64,000 bases of DNA from Lithobates sylvaticus (Eukaryota > Chordata > Amphibia > Anura > Ranidae): assembly GCA_028564925.1 (NCBI GenBank), contig CM053029.1:432647893-432711892 (forward strand). Reading direction: 5' to 3'. The position numbers and the translations under genes are program-made. Below are positions 49,601 through 62,800 of the stretch, piece after piece (positions within the stretch are counted from its first letter, which is position 1; each line of letters starts with the position of its first letter). The notes under the pieces were generated by a model that searched no databases, was not told the origin of the DNA, and worked only from the letters and a program-made list of their open reading frames with translations.

Positions 49601-52600
49601 GGCAGGTACATTTCACTAATCCTAAAGTAGAATTAACAAGGGGCACCAACAACCAACAAACTCCTAGTAAATTTAAGCAAGAAATACAAATGTTAATAAT
49701 GTGGTTTTGCTAAGTTGAGACACACAACCCCCCTCCAAAAAAAAACAAAAAAAAACCTTCAAATATGTATTCCCAAAAAAAAAAAGAAAAAAAGACAAAT
49801 GATGCTAAAAATATAACAAAGATTCTTTTACGATCTGAGTAAAAATAAACATGTAGTGTATAAATGCTGAAAAGTAATAAAGAAGTAAGTTTGTGAGAAG
49901 TGCGGGTGAATAGGAGCAGCTAAAACATGTCATTCTTGTTGCATTGTAAAGAAAAAGAGAATGCGCTGCATTAAAGACATTTTAACATTTCAGCGTGACG
50001 AATGTGCTGTGTCGATTAGGAAAGGTAGTTTTACCTGACCGAGCGCTTCCGTCACAGAATTTCTTCTGAGCATGCGTAGCACTTTGTCCGTCGGACAACC
50101 GTACACACGATCGAATTTGGTGTGATCAGACCGTGTTGACGGCAAATCTTTCCAGCAGGAGATAAGACTTTGTCCGTCGGACAAACCGACGTACACTGTC
50201 CGATGGTGCATACACACGGTCTGATTTTTCAACAACATTGTCCGATCGGACAGAATCCATGAAAAAGTCCGACCGTGTGTATGGGGCTTTAAACGTCTCT
50301 TTTCCAGAGAGAATAAGTTCAGTGCTTGCAACCTTTCTTCATAACTAGGGATGAGCCGAACACCCCCGGGTTCGGTTCGCACCAGAACCTTCGAACCGAC
50401 CGAAAGTTCGCGCGAATTTTCGAACCCTATACGTTATAATGGACGCGAACGTTCGAAATCAAAAGTGCTAATTACAACGGCCAATATGCATGTTAATGTC
50501 ATAAAACAGGTTTGGGGACCCGGGTCCTGCCCCAGGGGACATATATCAATGCAAAAAGAACTTTTAAAAACTAACGTTTTTTCGGGAGCAGTCATTTTAA
50601 TGATGCATAAAGTGAAAAAAAAAAAAAAAGTGAAATTTTCCTTTAAATATGGTACCTGGGGGGTGTCTAAAGTATGCCTGTGAAGTGGCATGTGTTTCCC
50701 GTGTTTAGAACTGTCCTTGCACAAAATGACATTTTTAAAGGAAAAAAAGAAGCCATTTAAAACCACTTGCGGCTTTAGGTTTGTTCTTAAGTAGAATCTG
50801 AACAGGTACATTATGAAGTGTAGCTCCATCCCAAAAAAATCAATTTTTAAGCTTTTTGGAGAACATAGGGAGGGGTTATCACCCCTGTAACATTTGCTGT
50901 CTTTGCACATCTGTTCAGAACATGTCACCTCACTTTCCGTCCCAATGACAAATGTTTTTGGAAAAAGTGGGGTTTTAATTGAAACAAGGATTGGTGATAA
51001 AGTATCAGTAGAGAGGAGATACCTTTTTCCCAAATTAAATCTAACAGGATAGAATTTCCCTTCCTAGGGGTAGATTTCCTCTCACTTCCTGTTTTCTTTC
51101 CATTTGCAAGTAGGAGTCGTTTGTAAGTTGGATGTTTGAAAGTAGGGGCCTGGCGTATATACTCTGCAGAAATTTGCCCTATTAGATGTTGGTGTAGCCA
51201 CAAGACTGGTGGGCACAGGAATGGGCCCTGCTGTGAGTTAATAGATCAAGATTTGTAATTGCATGCACCTGTTGAACAGGGCAGAAAAATTGGGGGTGGT
51301 GGTGGTGGTGGACGGTGTTGCCACAAGACTGTAAGCTCTCACAGTTACTCTTGGTGGGCGCAGGAATGGGCCCTACTGTGAGTTATTAGATCAAGATTTG
51401 TAATTGCAAGCACCTGATGAACAGGGCAGAAAAATTGGGCCTTTGGCGGTGGTGGTGGACGGTGTTGCCACAAGACTGTAAGCTCTCACAGTTACTCTTG
51501 GTGGGCGCAAGAATGGGCCCTGCTGTGAGTTATTAGATCAAGATTTGTAATTGCAAGCACCTGATGAACAGGGCAGAAAAATTGGGCCTTTGGCGGTGGT
51601 GGTGGACGGTGTTGCCACAAGACTGTAAGCTCTCACAGTTACTCTTGGTGGGCGCAAGAATGGGCCCTGCTGTGAGTTATTAGATCAAGATTTGTAATTG
51701 CAAGCACCTGATGAACTGGGCAGAAAAATTGGGCCTTTGGCGGTGGTGGTGGACGGTGTTGCCACAAGACTGTAGGCCCTCATAGTTACTCTTGGTGGGC
51801 GCAGGAATGGGCCCTGCTGTGAACTATTAGATCAAGATTTGTAATTACCCGCCCCTGTTAAACAGGGGCTGAAAAATTGTGCCTTAGGCACTGGTGCTGG
51901 TGCCACAACACTGCAACCCCTCACAGATACTGTACTTGGAGCACAGCAGTCACACGTGTTGCAAAGCATTTTTTTAAAAAATTGTAATTACCCGCCCCTG
52001 TTAAACAGGGGCTGAAAAATTGTGCCTTAGGCACTGGTGCTGGTGCCACAACACTGCAACCCCTCACAGATACTGTACTTGGAGCACAGCAGTCACACGT
52101 GTTGCGAAGCATTTTTTTAAAAAATTGTAATTACCCGCCCCTGTTAAACAGGGGCTGAAAAATTGTGCCTTAGGCACTGGTGCTGGTGCCACAACACTGC
52201 AACCCCTCACAGATACTGTACTTGGAGCACAGCAGTCACACGTGTTGCAAAGCATTTTTTTTTAAAAATTGTAAGTACACGCCCCTGTTAAACAGGGGCT
52301 GAAAAATTGTGCCTTAGGCACTGGTGCTGGTGCCACAACACTGCAACCCCTCACAGATACTGTACTTGGAGCACAGCAGTCACACGTGTTGCGAAGCATT
52401 TTTTTTAAAAATTGTAAGTACACGCCCCTGTTAAACAGGGGCTGAAAAAATTGTGCCTTAGGCACTGGTGCTGGTGCCACAACACTGCAACCCCTCACAG
52501 ATACTGTACTTGGAGCACAGCAGTCACACGTGTTGCGAAGCATATTTTTATAAAAATTGTATGTACACGCCCCTGTTAAACAGGGGCTGAAAAATTGTGC

Positions 52601-55600
52601 CTTAGGCACTGGTGTGGTGGCATGGATCATTGAGGAGGAGGAAGAGGATAGTCAGTGAACATAAGAGGACAGTCACTCAGCATCAGCATAGGCAGTCTTG
52701 AAGGGATGTGATATTAAAAATTATTCGGTTATATCCGCCTCAGGTGCCTGGTAGCTGGTGGTGATCCAAGGCTGATTCATTTTGATGAAGGTCAGTCAAT
52801 CAACCGAGGCGGTGGACAGGCGCACCCTATGATCGGTGACAAATCCTCCAGCAGCACTGAATGTGCGTTCGGAAAGAACGCTGGAGGCAGGACAGGCCAG
52901 TAGCTCAATTGCATACTGTGCAAGCTCTGGCCAGTGATCCATCCTCAGGACCCAGTAAGCCAGAGGATTTTCGGTGGGAAAGGTGTCCAAGTCTGACCTT
53001 GCCCCAAGGTATTCCTGCACCATGTATATCAGACGCTGGCGATGGTTGCTGGAACCGATCATACCTTGGGGCTGCGGACTAAAAAATTGTCTGAACGCAT
53101 CGGTCAGACGTCCACCTTCCCCACCGCTCCTTCTGCTACTGACCGAAGCCTCAGCAACTCGTCGCCCAGGACCAGGAGTTTGTAGCCTCCCAGTTTCTGG
53201 GAACGCGTTGCACAGACCTTTCTGCAAGGCCTCCCTGAGATGTCTCATCCTCTGCTCCCTCTGCGACGGCAAGATAAGGTCCGCAACCTTACCCTTGTAC
53301 CGCGGATCAAGGAGAGTGGCCAGCCAGTAATGGTCCCTCTCCTTGATCCGAAGAACACGAGGATCCTTCCGCAGGCTTTGCAGGATCAGGGAGGCCATGC
53401 AGCGTAGGTTAGCTGAGGCATTCGGTCCGGAGTCTTCTGGGTCACTGAGGATGACATGATCGCCAGCCACCTCCTCCCAGCCACGTACAAGTCCACTGGT
53501 TTGTTGGGACTGTACATCATCCCTAAAAGACTGCTGCTGCTGATGCTGAGTGCCAGGCTCCACCTCCATGCTCACACAATCCTCCTCCTCCTCCTCCTCA
53601 TCCTCTTCCTGTGTGATGGGTGGGACAGAAGGAACACTGTCCGGATAAAGGGGGCCTTGAGAGGCAAGGAAGTCCTCCTCTTCCTGCCTCTGTTCTGCCT
53701 CAAGTGCCCTGTCCATTATCCCACGCAGCGTATGCTCCAACAGGTGGACAAGAGGGACAGTGTCACTGATGCATGCACTGTCACTGCTCACCATCCTCGT
53801 GGCCTCCTCAAATGGTGAGAGGACAGTGCATGCATCCCTGATCATGCTCCACTGACGTGGGGAAAAAAAACCAAGCTCCCCTGACCCTGTCCTGGTGCCA
53901 TAGTCGCAAAGGTACTCATTGATGGCCCTCTGCTGCGTGTGCAGTCGCTGCAGCATGGCTAACGTTGAGTTCCACCTGGTGGGCATGTCACATATTAGGC
54001 GGTTCTTGGGCAGGTTCAGCTCCTTTTGCAGCTCAGTCAGCCGAGCACTGGCATTTTAAGATCGGCGGAAATGCACACAGACTTTCCTGGCCTGCCTCAG
54101 GACATCCTGTAAGCCTGGGAACCTGCCCAAGAACCGCTGCACCACCAGGTTGAGGACGTGAGCCATGCAGGGCACATGGGTGAGCTGCCCCTGTCGCAGA
54201 GCACTGGAGGAAGAAGAAGAGGAGGGGGTGGAGGAGAGAGGTGTGTCACAACCAGTAGCAGTAATAGCGTTTTGGAGGCGTGGTGGCGGAACAACCTCCA
54301 ACACTACTGCACCTTGTCCTGCATCCCTCCCAGCTGCCAATAGAGTGACCCAATGGGCCGTGAAAGAAAGGTACCGTCCCTGTCCATGCCTGCTGGACCA
54401 TGAGTCAGCGGTAATATGCACCTTACCGCTGACCGCCCTGTCCAGCGAGGCATGGACATTGCCCTCCACATGCCGGTAGAGAGACGGAATCGCCTTCCGT
54501 GAGAAAAAGTGGCGTTTGGGAACCTGCCACTGAGGAACCGCACATTGAACAAACTCACGGAAGGGGGCCGAGTCTACCAACTGAAAAGGCAGCAGTTGAA
54601 GTGCTAGCAATTTAGCCAGGCTAGCATTCAACCGCTGGGCATGTGGATGGCTGGGAGTGTACTTCTTTCTACGGTCCAGCAGCTGGGGCAGGGAAATTTG
54701 CCTGCTGCAATCGGACGTCGGTGTACTGCAAGTACTTGGTTGTGACACACCTAATTCTACACCTTCAGTCCTCTCAGAGCAGCTTTCAGAGAGGACTGAA
54801 GGTGTAGTGGGGATGGAGATCCCAGCTGAGGAGGAGCAAGGAGAGGTCCGCTTAGTTCTTTGGTGTGGGTCTTTTATGTGTGCCTGCCAACGAGCTGCAT
54901 GGCAGGTCGCCATATGTCTGGTCATGCTTGTGGTGCCCAAGCGGCTGATGTTTTGGCCACGCGAGATACGCTTGAGACAAATATTGCAAATAGCAGTGGT
55001 GCGATCTGATGCACTCGTCTCAAAAAAGGCCCACACCAAAGAACTTTTCTGATAACGTGCAGAGGCAGCGCCCTGCACAGGCGGAGCTCTGCGGTGTTGT
55101 ACAGTTGCTGTGCTGGCCTCTACCTGGCCTCCAGGGGGCATCCTGCCTCGTTGGACATGTGACGCCGCATCCTCCTCCTCCTCGTCCTCCTCCTCATCCT
55201 CTCTCCCTTCAGGCACCCACGTGGAGTCAGTGACCTCATCATCCCCTCCCTCTTCACCACTAGAGCAAACCTGGCAGTAAGCTGCAGCTGGTGGAACAGT
55301 ACTGCCAGATTCCTCAAGCTGGGTATCATCATCCGAGCCTTCGAATCGTTGGGCATCCTCCTGGAGCATGTACCCAACACTGTGCTCAAAGAGTTCGGGG
55401 GACTCCTCAGGAGGACATGGTGGGTCTAGGGAAGGGGTGGCTGATGATGCTCTGCCAGTACCCTGAGCCTGGGTGAGAGAGGATGAGGAGGATGAGGAGG
55501 GCTTGGTCATCCATTCTACCAAGCCTTCAGCATGATGCGGCTCCACATGTCCAGCTGCCGAAAACAAAGACGCGCGTGTCCCATGGCCACGTGCTGATGA

Positions 55601-58600
55601 CGATGCACGACCACGTCCACGGCCACGTCCACTAGAAACAGAGCCTGCCTGCCCTGTGTTCTTGGCTCTGCACGCTCTGCCTCCCCTTGGCGGTCTTCCA
55701 GCCATTGTAGTCGGTAGTCCTGTGGGTGCTGCTGAGAAGAATATATAGGAGCTCTGTGTGATGCCACTAACACACTAGAAGTCCTATGGGTGCTTCTGCA
55801 AAGAAAATAGAGGAGCTCTGTGTGATGCCACTAACACACTAGAAGTCCTATGGGTGCTGCTGAGAAGAAAATATAGGAGCTCTGTGTGATGCCACTAACA
55901 CACTAGAAGTCCTGTGGGTGCTTCTGCAAAGAAAATAGAGGAGCTCTGTGTGATGCCACTAACACACTAGAAGTCCTGTGGGTGCTGCTGAGAAGAGAAT
56001 ATAGGAGCTCTGTGTGATGCCACTAACACACTAGAAGTCCTATGGGTGCTTCTGCAAAGAAAATAGAGGAGCTCTGTGTGATGCCACTAACACACTAGAA
56101 GTCCTATGGGTGCTTCTGCAAAGAAAATAGAGGAGCTCTGTGTGATGCCACTAACACACTAGAAGTCCTGTGGGTGCTGCTGAGAAGAAAATATAGGAGC
56201 TCTGTGTGATGCCACTAACACACTAGAAGTCCTATGGGTGCTTCTGCAAAGAAAATAGAGGAGCTCTGTGTGATGCCACTAACACACTAGAAGTCCTATG
56301 GGTGCTTCTGCAAAGAAAATAGAGGAGCTCTGTGTGATGCCACTAACACACTAGAAGTCCTGTGGGTGCTGCTGAGAAGAAAATATAGGAGCTCTGTGTG
56401 ATGCCACTAACACACTAGAAGTCCTATGGGTGCTTCTGCAAAGAAAATAGAGGAGCTCTGTGTGATGCCACTAACACACTAGAAGTCCTGTGGGTGCTGC
56501 TGAGAAGAAAATAGAGGAGCTCTGTGTGATGCCACTAACACACTAGAAGTCCTATAGGTGCTTCTGGGAAGAAAATATAGGTCTGTGTGATGGGACTAAC
56601 ACACTTCAAGTCCTATAGGTGCTTCTGGGAACAAAATATAGGATCTCTGTGTGATGGGACTAACACACTTCAAGTCCTATGGGTGCTTCTGGGAAGAAAA
56701 TGTAGGTCTGTGTGATGGGACTAACACACTTCAAGTCCTATAGGTGCTTCTGGGAACAAAATATATGATCTCTGTGTGATGGGACTAACACACTTCAAGT
56801 CCTATAGGTGCTTCTGGGAACAAAATATATGATCTCTGTGTGATGGGACTAACACACTTCAAGTCCTATAGGTGCTTCTGGGAACAAAATATATGATCTC
56901 TGTGTGATGGGACTAACACACTTCAAGTCCTATAGGTGCTTCTGGGAAGAAAATATAGGTCTGTGTGATGGGACTAACACACTTCAAGTCCTATAGGTGC
57001 TTCTGGGAACAAAATATATGATCTCTGTGTGATGGGACTAACACACTTCAAGTCCTATAGGTGCTTCTGGGAACAAAATATATGATCTCTGTGTGATGGG
57101 ACTAACACACTTCAAGTCCTATAGGTGCTTCTGGGAACAAAATATATGATCTCTGTGTGATGGGACTAACACACTTCAAGTCCTATAGGTGCTTCTGGGA
57201 AGAAAATATAGGTCTGTGTGATGGGACTAACACACTTCAAGTCCTATAGGTGCTTCTGGGAACAAAATATAGGATCTCTGTGTGATGGGACTAACACACT
57301 TCAAGTCCTATGGGTGCTTCTGGGAAGAAAATGTAGGTCTGTGTGATGGGACTAACACACTTCAAGTCCTATAGGTGCTTCTGGGAACAAAATATATGAT
57401 CTCTGTGTGATGGGACTAACACACTTCAAGTCCTATAGGTGCTTCTGGGAAGAAAATATAGGTCTGTGTGATGGGACTAACACACGTCAAGTCCTATAGG
57501 TGCTTCTGGGAACAAAATATATGATCTCTGTGTGATGGGACTAACACACTTCAAGTCCTATAGGTGCTTCTGGGAACAAAATATATGATCTCTGTGTGAT
57601 GGGACTAACACACTTCAAGTCCCATAGGTGCTTCTGGGAAGAAAATATAGGTCTGTGTGATGGGACTAACACACTTCAAGTCCTATAGGTGCTTCTGGGA
57701 ACAAAATATATGATCTCTGTGTGATGGGACTAACACACTTCAAGTCCTATAGGTGCTTCTGGGAACAAAATATATGATCTGTGTGATGGGACTAACACAC
57801 TTCAAGTCCTATAGGTGCTTCTGGGAACAAAATATATGATCTCTGTGTGATGGGACTAACACACTTCAAGTCCTATAGGTGCTTCTGGGAAGAAAATATA
57901 GGTCTGTGTGATGGGACTAACACACTTCAAGTCCTATAGGTGCTTCTGGGAACAAAATATAGGATCTCTGTGTGATGGGACTAACACACTTCAAGTCCTA
58001 TGGGTGCTTCTGGGAAGAAAATGTAGGTCTGTGTGATGGGACTAACACACTTCAAGTCCTATAGGTGCTTCTGGGAACAAAATATATGATCTCTGTGTGA
58101 TGGGACTAACACACTTCAAGTCCTATAGGTGCTTCTGGGAACAAAATATATGATCTCTGTGTGATGGGACTAACACACTTCAAGTCCTATAGGTGCTTCT
58201 GGGAACAAAATATATGATCTCTGTGTGATGGGACTAACACACTTCAAGTCCTATAGGTGCTTCTGGGAAGAAAATATAGGTCTGTGTGATGGGACTAACA
58301 CACTTCAAGTCCTATAGGTGCTTCTGGGAACAAAATATATGATCTCTGTGTGATGGGACTAACACACTTCAAGTCCTATAGGTGCTTCTGGGAAGAAAAT
58401 ATAGGAGCTCTGCCTGCCTGCCACGAACACACTACAAGTCCTATAGGTGCTTCTGGGAACAAAATATAGGAGCTCTGCCTGCCTGCCACGAACACACTAC
58501 AAGTCCTATAGGTGCTTCTGGGAACAAAATATAGGAGCTCTGCCTGCCACGAACACACTACAAGTCCTATAGGTGCTTCTGGGAACAAAATATAGGAGCT

Positions 58601-59844
58601 CTGCCTGCCTGCCACGAACACACTACAAGCCCCTCTTTCTAAATCAATCTTTGTAAATGAATCTATCTAACTCAATCTCTCTAAGTAAATCTCTCTAACT
58701 AACTAAATCCAGCAGAGTGTCACAGATCTATCCTGCTCTATCTACGCCGGAACAGCATGTGACCGGCGCAGACGGCGTGGCGGCCTTTTATAGGGGGGGG
58801 CGTGTACTAAAGCCCCTGAGCTGTAATTGGCTACAGGCGTCCTGCCTGTAGCCAATTATGGCTCTTCGAGTTTCCGGGGCTGTGATTGGCCAAGCATGCG
58901 GGGTCACAGTGCATGCTTGGCCAATCATCAGCCAGCAATGCACTGCACCGGCCGCGCCGGCCGCAATGCATTGCGGGGCCGCTCGCATCACACGAACGTG
59001 ATGCGAGCGGCCAAAATAGTTCTGGGCTCGCCGAGCGAGCGAACGCCCGGTGCTCGATGCGAACGTGGGTTCGCATCGAGCACCGGGCCCATCCCTATTC
59101 ATAACTAATTTGGCCAAAAATGTAATCGATCCCCCAAACGGTAAAACACGTTAATAATGTGAAGAGGAGAAAATCCCTTGTTATCCATCCCACTCAGAAG
59201 CAACATGATATTAAAGAGTTTATATTTTATATTTTGTGCCAAAGAAGGGGTGGTCTACATGCTGTAGTGCCCGTGTGGTCTGCAGTAACTGGGCCGCACC
59301 TCTAGGACATTGTCCAAAGCGTATGCTTGATTTTAGATATGTGAGTGCTTTTATAGTTTTAATAAGAGTTTGGTTTCAGTAAGTGCTATGAGTTCTCTCT
59401 TTTTGTCTTGAATGTATGGTCTGACCTGGGAGAAAGTCACAGTGAGAGTAACCCTCCAGGAAAAGGATCTTATTTTTTTTTTTTTCCTGGACCATGTGTT
59501 TATTGGTCACTAGGTCCTATAAAATAAGCTGAGAGCACAACTGTTGATTGCCAGGAGTGGAGCACATTGGTGAATATAGGAGTGTGGACACTGTTATTGG
59601 ACGTTTTATGCATTTTTTTTGTTTTTGGGTGAAGTAGTACACAGTATAAGAACACTTTTACTCACGTTGGACATTACATGGATGTGGTGTGTGGACATGA
59701 TTATTGGTGGTTTTTATTTTATAATATTTTTTATACATCTGCTGAGAGGATATTTTGTCACCATTATTGTGTTACCCTTCTCATTAAAGTTACTTCACCA
59801 GCAGTAATAATTGCAAACAGAATTTTGTGGTGGGGAATTCTATA

Positions 59845-59886
<42 letters not shown>

Positions 59887-62800
59887 TTCATACTGCTAAT
59901 ATGAATCTAGAGCACAACACCCTGTGTGATGATTTATTGGCCTTTATTTTGACTGTACCTCATTTGTACTGTAGCGTCCTGTACTTTTCTTGGCATCGCT
60001 ATGAACATGGATCATTCTGGCCAAATCTGCGCGAGTCGGATTATGATTTTATTGGAAAAGGCAAAGGAACAGGGTACAATATAAATCTTCCATGGAACCA
60101 GGTACAAAGTTCAGGGTTCATTTACAAATGTTATTCCTGTTGAAAATTTTGCATAATATAAACTAAAGAACAAAGTTCACAATTTCAACAATAATAGATG
60201 TGTTAAGAGCAATTCCGTTCTGCAATTGAATTCAATTTGTTCAAGCCATTTATGGCTCCCTAAACTAAGTCATGTCTAATGCAGTGAGCATAGCCAGATA
60301 TCACAGTTTATCACATGTAGAATGTGTAGTTTTGCTTTCGACAGCCTGTGCTGAAATAATTTTCTCCTCCTTTTGTTTGATGTGGTAAAAAGATTTAACT
60401 TTTAACCACATTAACCCCGGAAGATTTTACCCCCTTAATAACCAGGCCATTTTTTGCGATATGGCACTGCGTTAATTTACCTGACAATTGCAAAGCTGCA
60501 CCCAAATAAAATCGATGTCCTTTTTTTCCCCACAAATAGAGATTTCTTTTGGTGGTATTTGATCACCTATGCAGTTTTTATTTTTTTTTGCGCTATAAAC
60601 AAAAAAATGCGTCAATTTTGAAAAAAAAAAATATATATATATTTTTTACTTTCTGCTATAAAACCTATCCAATAAAAAATTACTTCATTAATTTAGGCCA
60701 ATATGTATTCAGTTACATATTTTTGGTATAAAAAAAATCCCAATAAATGTATATTGATTGGTTTGCGCAAAAGTTATAGTGTCTACAAACGATGGGATAT
60801 TTTTATGAAACTTTTTTATTTATTTTATTTCTTTTACTAGTAATAGCGGCGATCATTTTTTTTTAGCGGGACTGTAACATTGCAGCGGACAAATCGGACA
60901 CCTAATTGACACTTTTTTTTTGGGACCAGTGACACCAATATAGTGATCAGTGCTAAAAAATATGCACTGTTACTGTACTAATGACACTGGCAGAGAGGGG
61001 GGTTAACATCAGGGGCAATCAAAAGTTTTATGTGTGTCCCTAGGGGGTGCTTTCTTACTGTGAAGATTGAGATCGGTGTTCCTGCTTAGCAGGAACACAA
61101 GATCTCCATCTTCTCCCCTGATCTCCCCCGATCTGCCTTGTTTACATAGCCTTTCTGCCGGGTGCCTGGCGGACATGGGGTCCCCTGGACCTGCAGATTG
61201 GCATCCCCTGCCCAATTAGCAATAACCAATCGGGCGTGGGCCCGCCCCCAGTGTCTATTGCATGAAATGATGTACAAGTAAGTGATTTTGTGCAATAGAG
61301 CCGACCTTCTGCAGTAAATATGCGGTAGGTGGTTGGCAAGTGGTTAAAGGGCAGACTTAAATCTGACTAAAGTCGTGATGTTGCACAACCAATCATTGAA
61401 GTGTTTAAATAGAATTAAAGGCAAAACATTTTTCTAATTTTGGATAGAGTAAGAGAGTTAGATTTTTTATTTTTTTGCCATCTGTTCTACTGGGGAGATT
61501 TACCTTCACTTCCTGTCCCATAGATAAAACAGGAAGTGAGAGGAAAGGGAATGCATTGGGGGCCCCCAGGTCACCAGAACTAGTGTCCCCATTGGAAGAT
61601 TTTACCTATATTACTTTTCTGGGGACAACATATGTGGGTTTTTCTTTTTTCACTTTCAATGATAATGGTAAACGGAACAAATAGAGAGGATGAATCTCCC
61701 TATTGGGGGTATAAAAAGAAATAAAAACCTGACAAGTGTTCTAATCCCTCTCCAGTCTGTCCAAAACTTTAAAAAAAAAAACGTTTACCTTTACTTCTAC
61801 TTGGCTATCAGTTCTTTGTCACAGTCTGTATAATTAAAAATTACATTTACATTTTTTGTTATCTTTTAACCATGATTTTCAGATTGGCATGAGTAATGGC
61901 GACTATATTGCAGCTTTTTTCCATGTGCTTCTTCCTTTAGCATTTGAGGTAAGTTATGTGATAAGTGTTTTGAAAATGGCACCCAGTGTATTCATTTAAA
62001 ACATAAACACTGAACCGTATAAAAAAAATCCAATGTAAAGGTGTTGGCGTTAAAAACATACAAACTAAAAGTGAAAAGGCATATGGTGATTACAAAAGCA
62101 AATAAATATATAAAGTCCAAAGTGACAATCCCAACACCATAAATTAATGAAATCTTCTGGTTTGATGTACCCGCAAATAAAAGCTTTACCACGAGTTCTC
62201 ATGAGGTAGATGGCAACTCACCAAAGGTGTCTGACCACTTTTTACAGTAGGTCAAAATGCGCTTAAATTAAATGGACCAGAGGAATCAGAGGAATCCTAG
62301 GTAGGTATCTCTCCACTATGTGACCCCCTCCAGATGGTGGCTGAGGATAAGGGGACTCCACAGAGGACACACTGAGGTGTCCACAGCATGTGCGGGTCGA
62401 TATATTATAATTGCGGGGGTGTGCGATTCATGCCTCGTTCTGGATATACCAAAGGATGTCACATAGAGGACCCGGAAATGACGAGTCCGTGCTTCTACGT
62501 TCGTTTCACCCTACTGGCGTCATCAGGAAATGACTAACTGCCATTTCCTGTTTGCTTTTATAATGCACAAAGGGGTGTGATTGGCTAGGCTCCCCAAACA
62601 TGAAGATTGGGGACAAAAAATAAATCTACCTCATTCTCGAATATCATCCACCCATCCCGCACACACCTACTAAACAATTGCATCTGACAATGATAGCTAT
62701 ACATTCATAATAAAAAAACTAGTTAAAAATAAAACTATTTAATAAAAAAAAGAAGAAGAAAAAATTTTATTTATGAAAAGGGAGGGAATAGAGGTGGGCT

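Larger units (their letters stand above)
42048..50289 (+). mobile_element. PIF/Harbinger DNA transposon, copy B, three genes, looks complete
   Basis: Terminal inverted repeats of about 22 bp (AGCCCCATACACACGGTC on the left, its complement on the right) are flanked by TAA on both sides (42045-42047, 50290-50292). Removing the element restores the LINE sequence CCCCTCTAAACGTCTC. Order: transposase (+), Myb-like protein (-), MADF protein (+). All three frames are open with good splice sites, so it may be active or only recently silent. Subterminal TTGTCCGTCGGACAA palindromes recur near the right end. It is inserted in HDAC10 intron 6, through a LINE fragment. Confidence 0.95.
50346..59097 (-). 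mobile_element. 8.75-kb hAT DNA transposon with satellite arrays
   Basis: Starts TAGGGATGAGCCGAACACC and ends CACCGGGCCCATCCCTA, with the 8-bp target duplication TTCATAAC on both sides (50338-50345, 59098-59105). It contains one transposase gene on - (52721-55705), a 147-bp and a 143-bp tandem array downstream of it, and a 2.9-kb array of 61-68-bp units upstream. Its ends match the 1.97-kb non-autonomous element at 6983-8952. Two nonsense codons in the transposase make this copy non-autonomous now, but it looks recent. Confidence 0.95.
41675..59115 (-). mobile_element. CR1/L2-like LINE 3' fragment, split in three by two DNA transposons
   Basis: The pieces are 41675-42047, 50290-50345 and 59098 to about 59115. 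Read on -, they encode the tail of a LINE reverse transcriptase [19 protein letters not shown] in the middle piece, then after the Harbinger insert [17 protein letters not shown]. The 3' end carries repeated ATGTAACT-type units, as CR1/L2 tails do. Only about 450 bp of LINE remain. The Harbinger (42048-50289) and the hAT (50346-59097) inserted 56 bp apart, and both target duplications are intact. Confidence 0.8.

Noticed and set aside
51921-52630. Repeated minus-strand frames with [19 protein letters not shown]
   Set aside because: By-product of the 143-bp tandem units in the hAT.
58376-58621. Frame with [18 protein letters not shown] repeats
   Set aside because: By-product of the third block of the minisatellite.
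55715-58630. CRISPR-like regular repeats
   Set aside because: Units are contiguous with no unique spacers, inside a eukaryotic hAT; it is a minisatellite.
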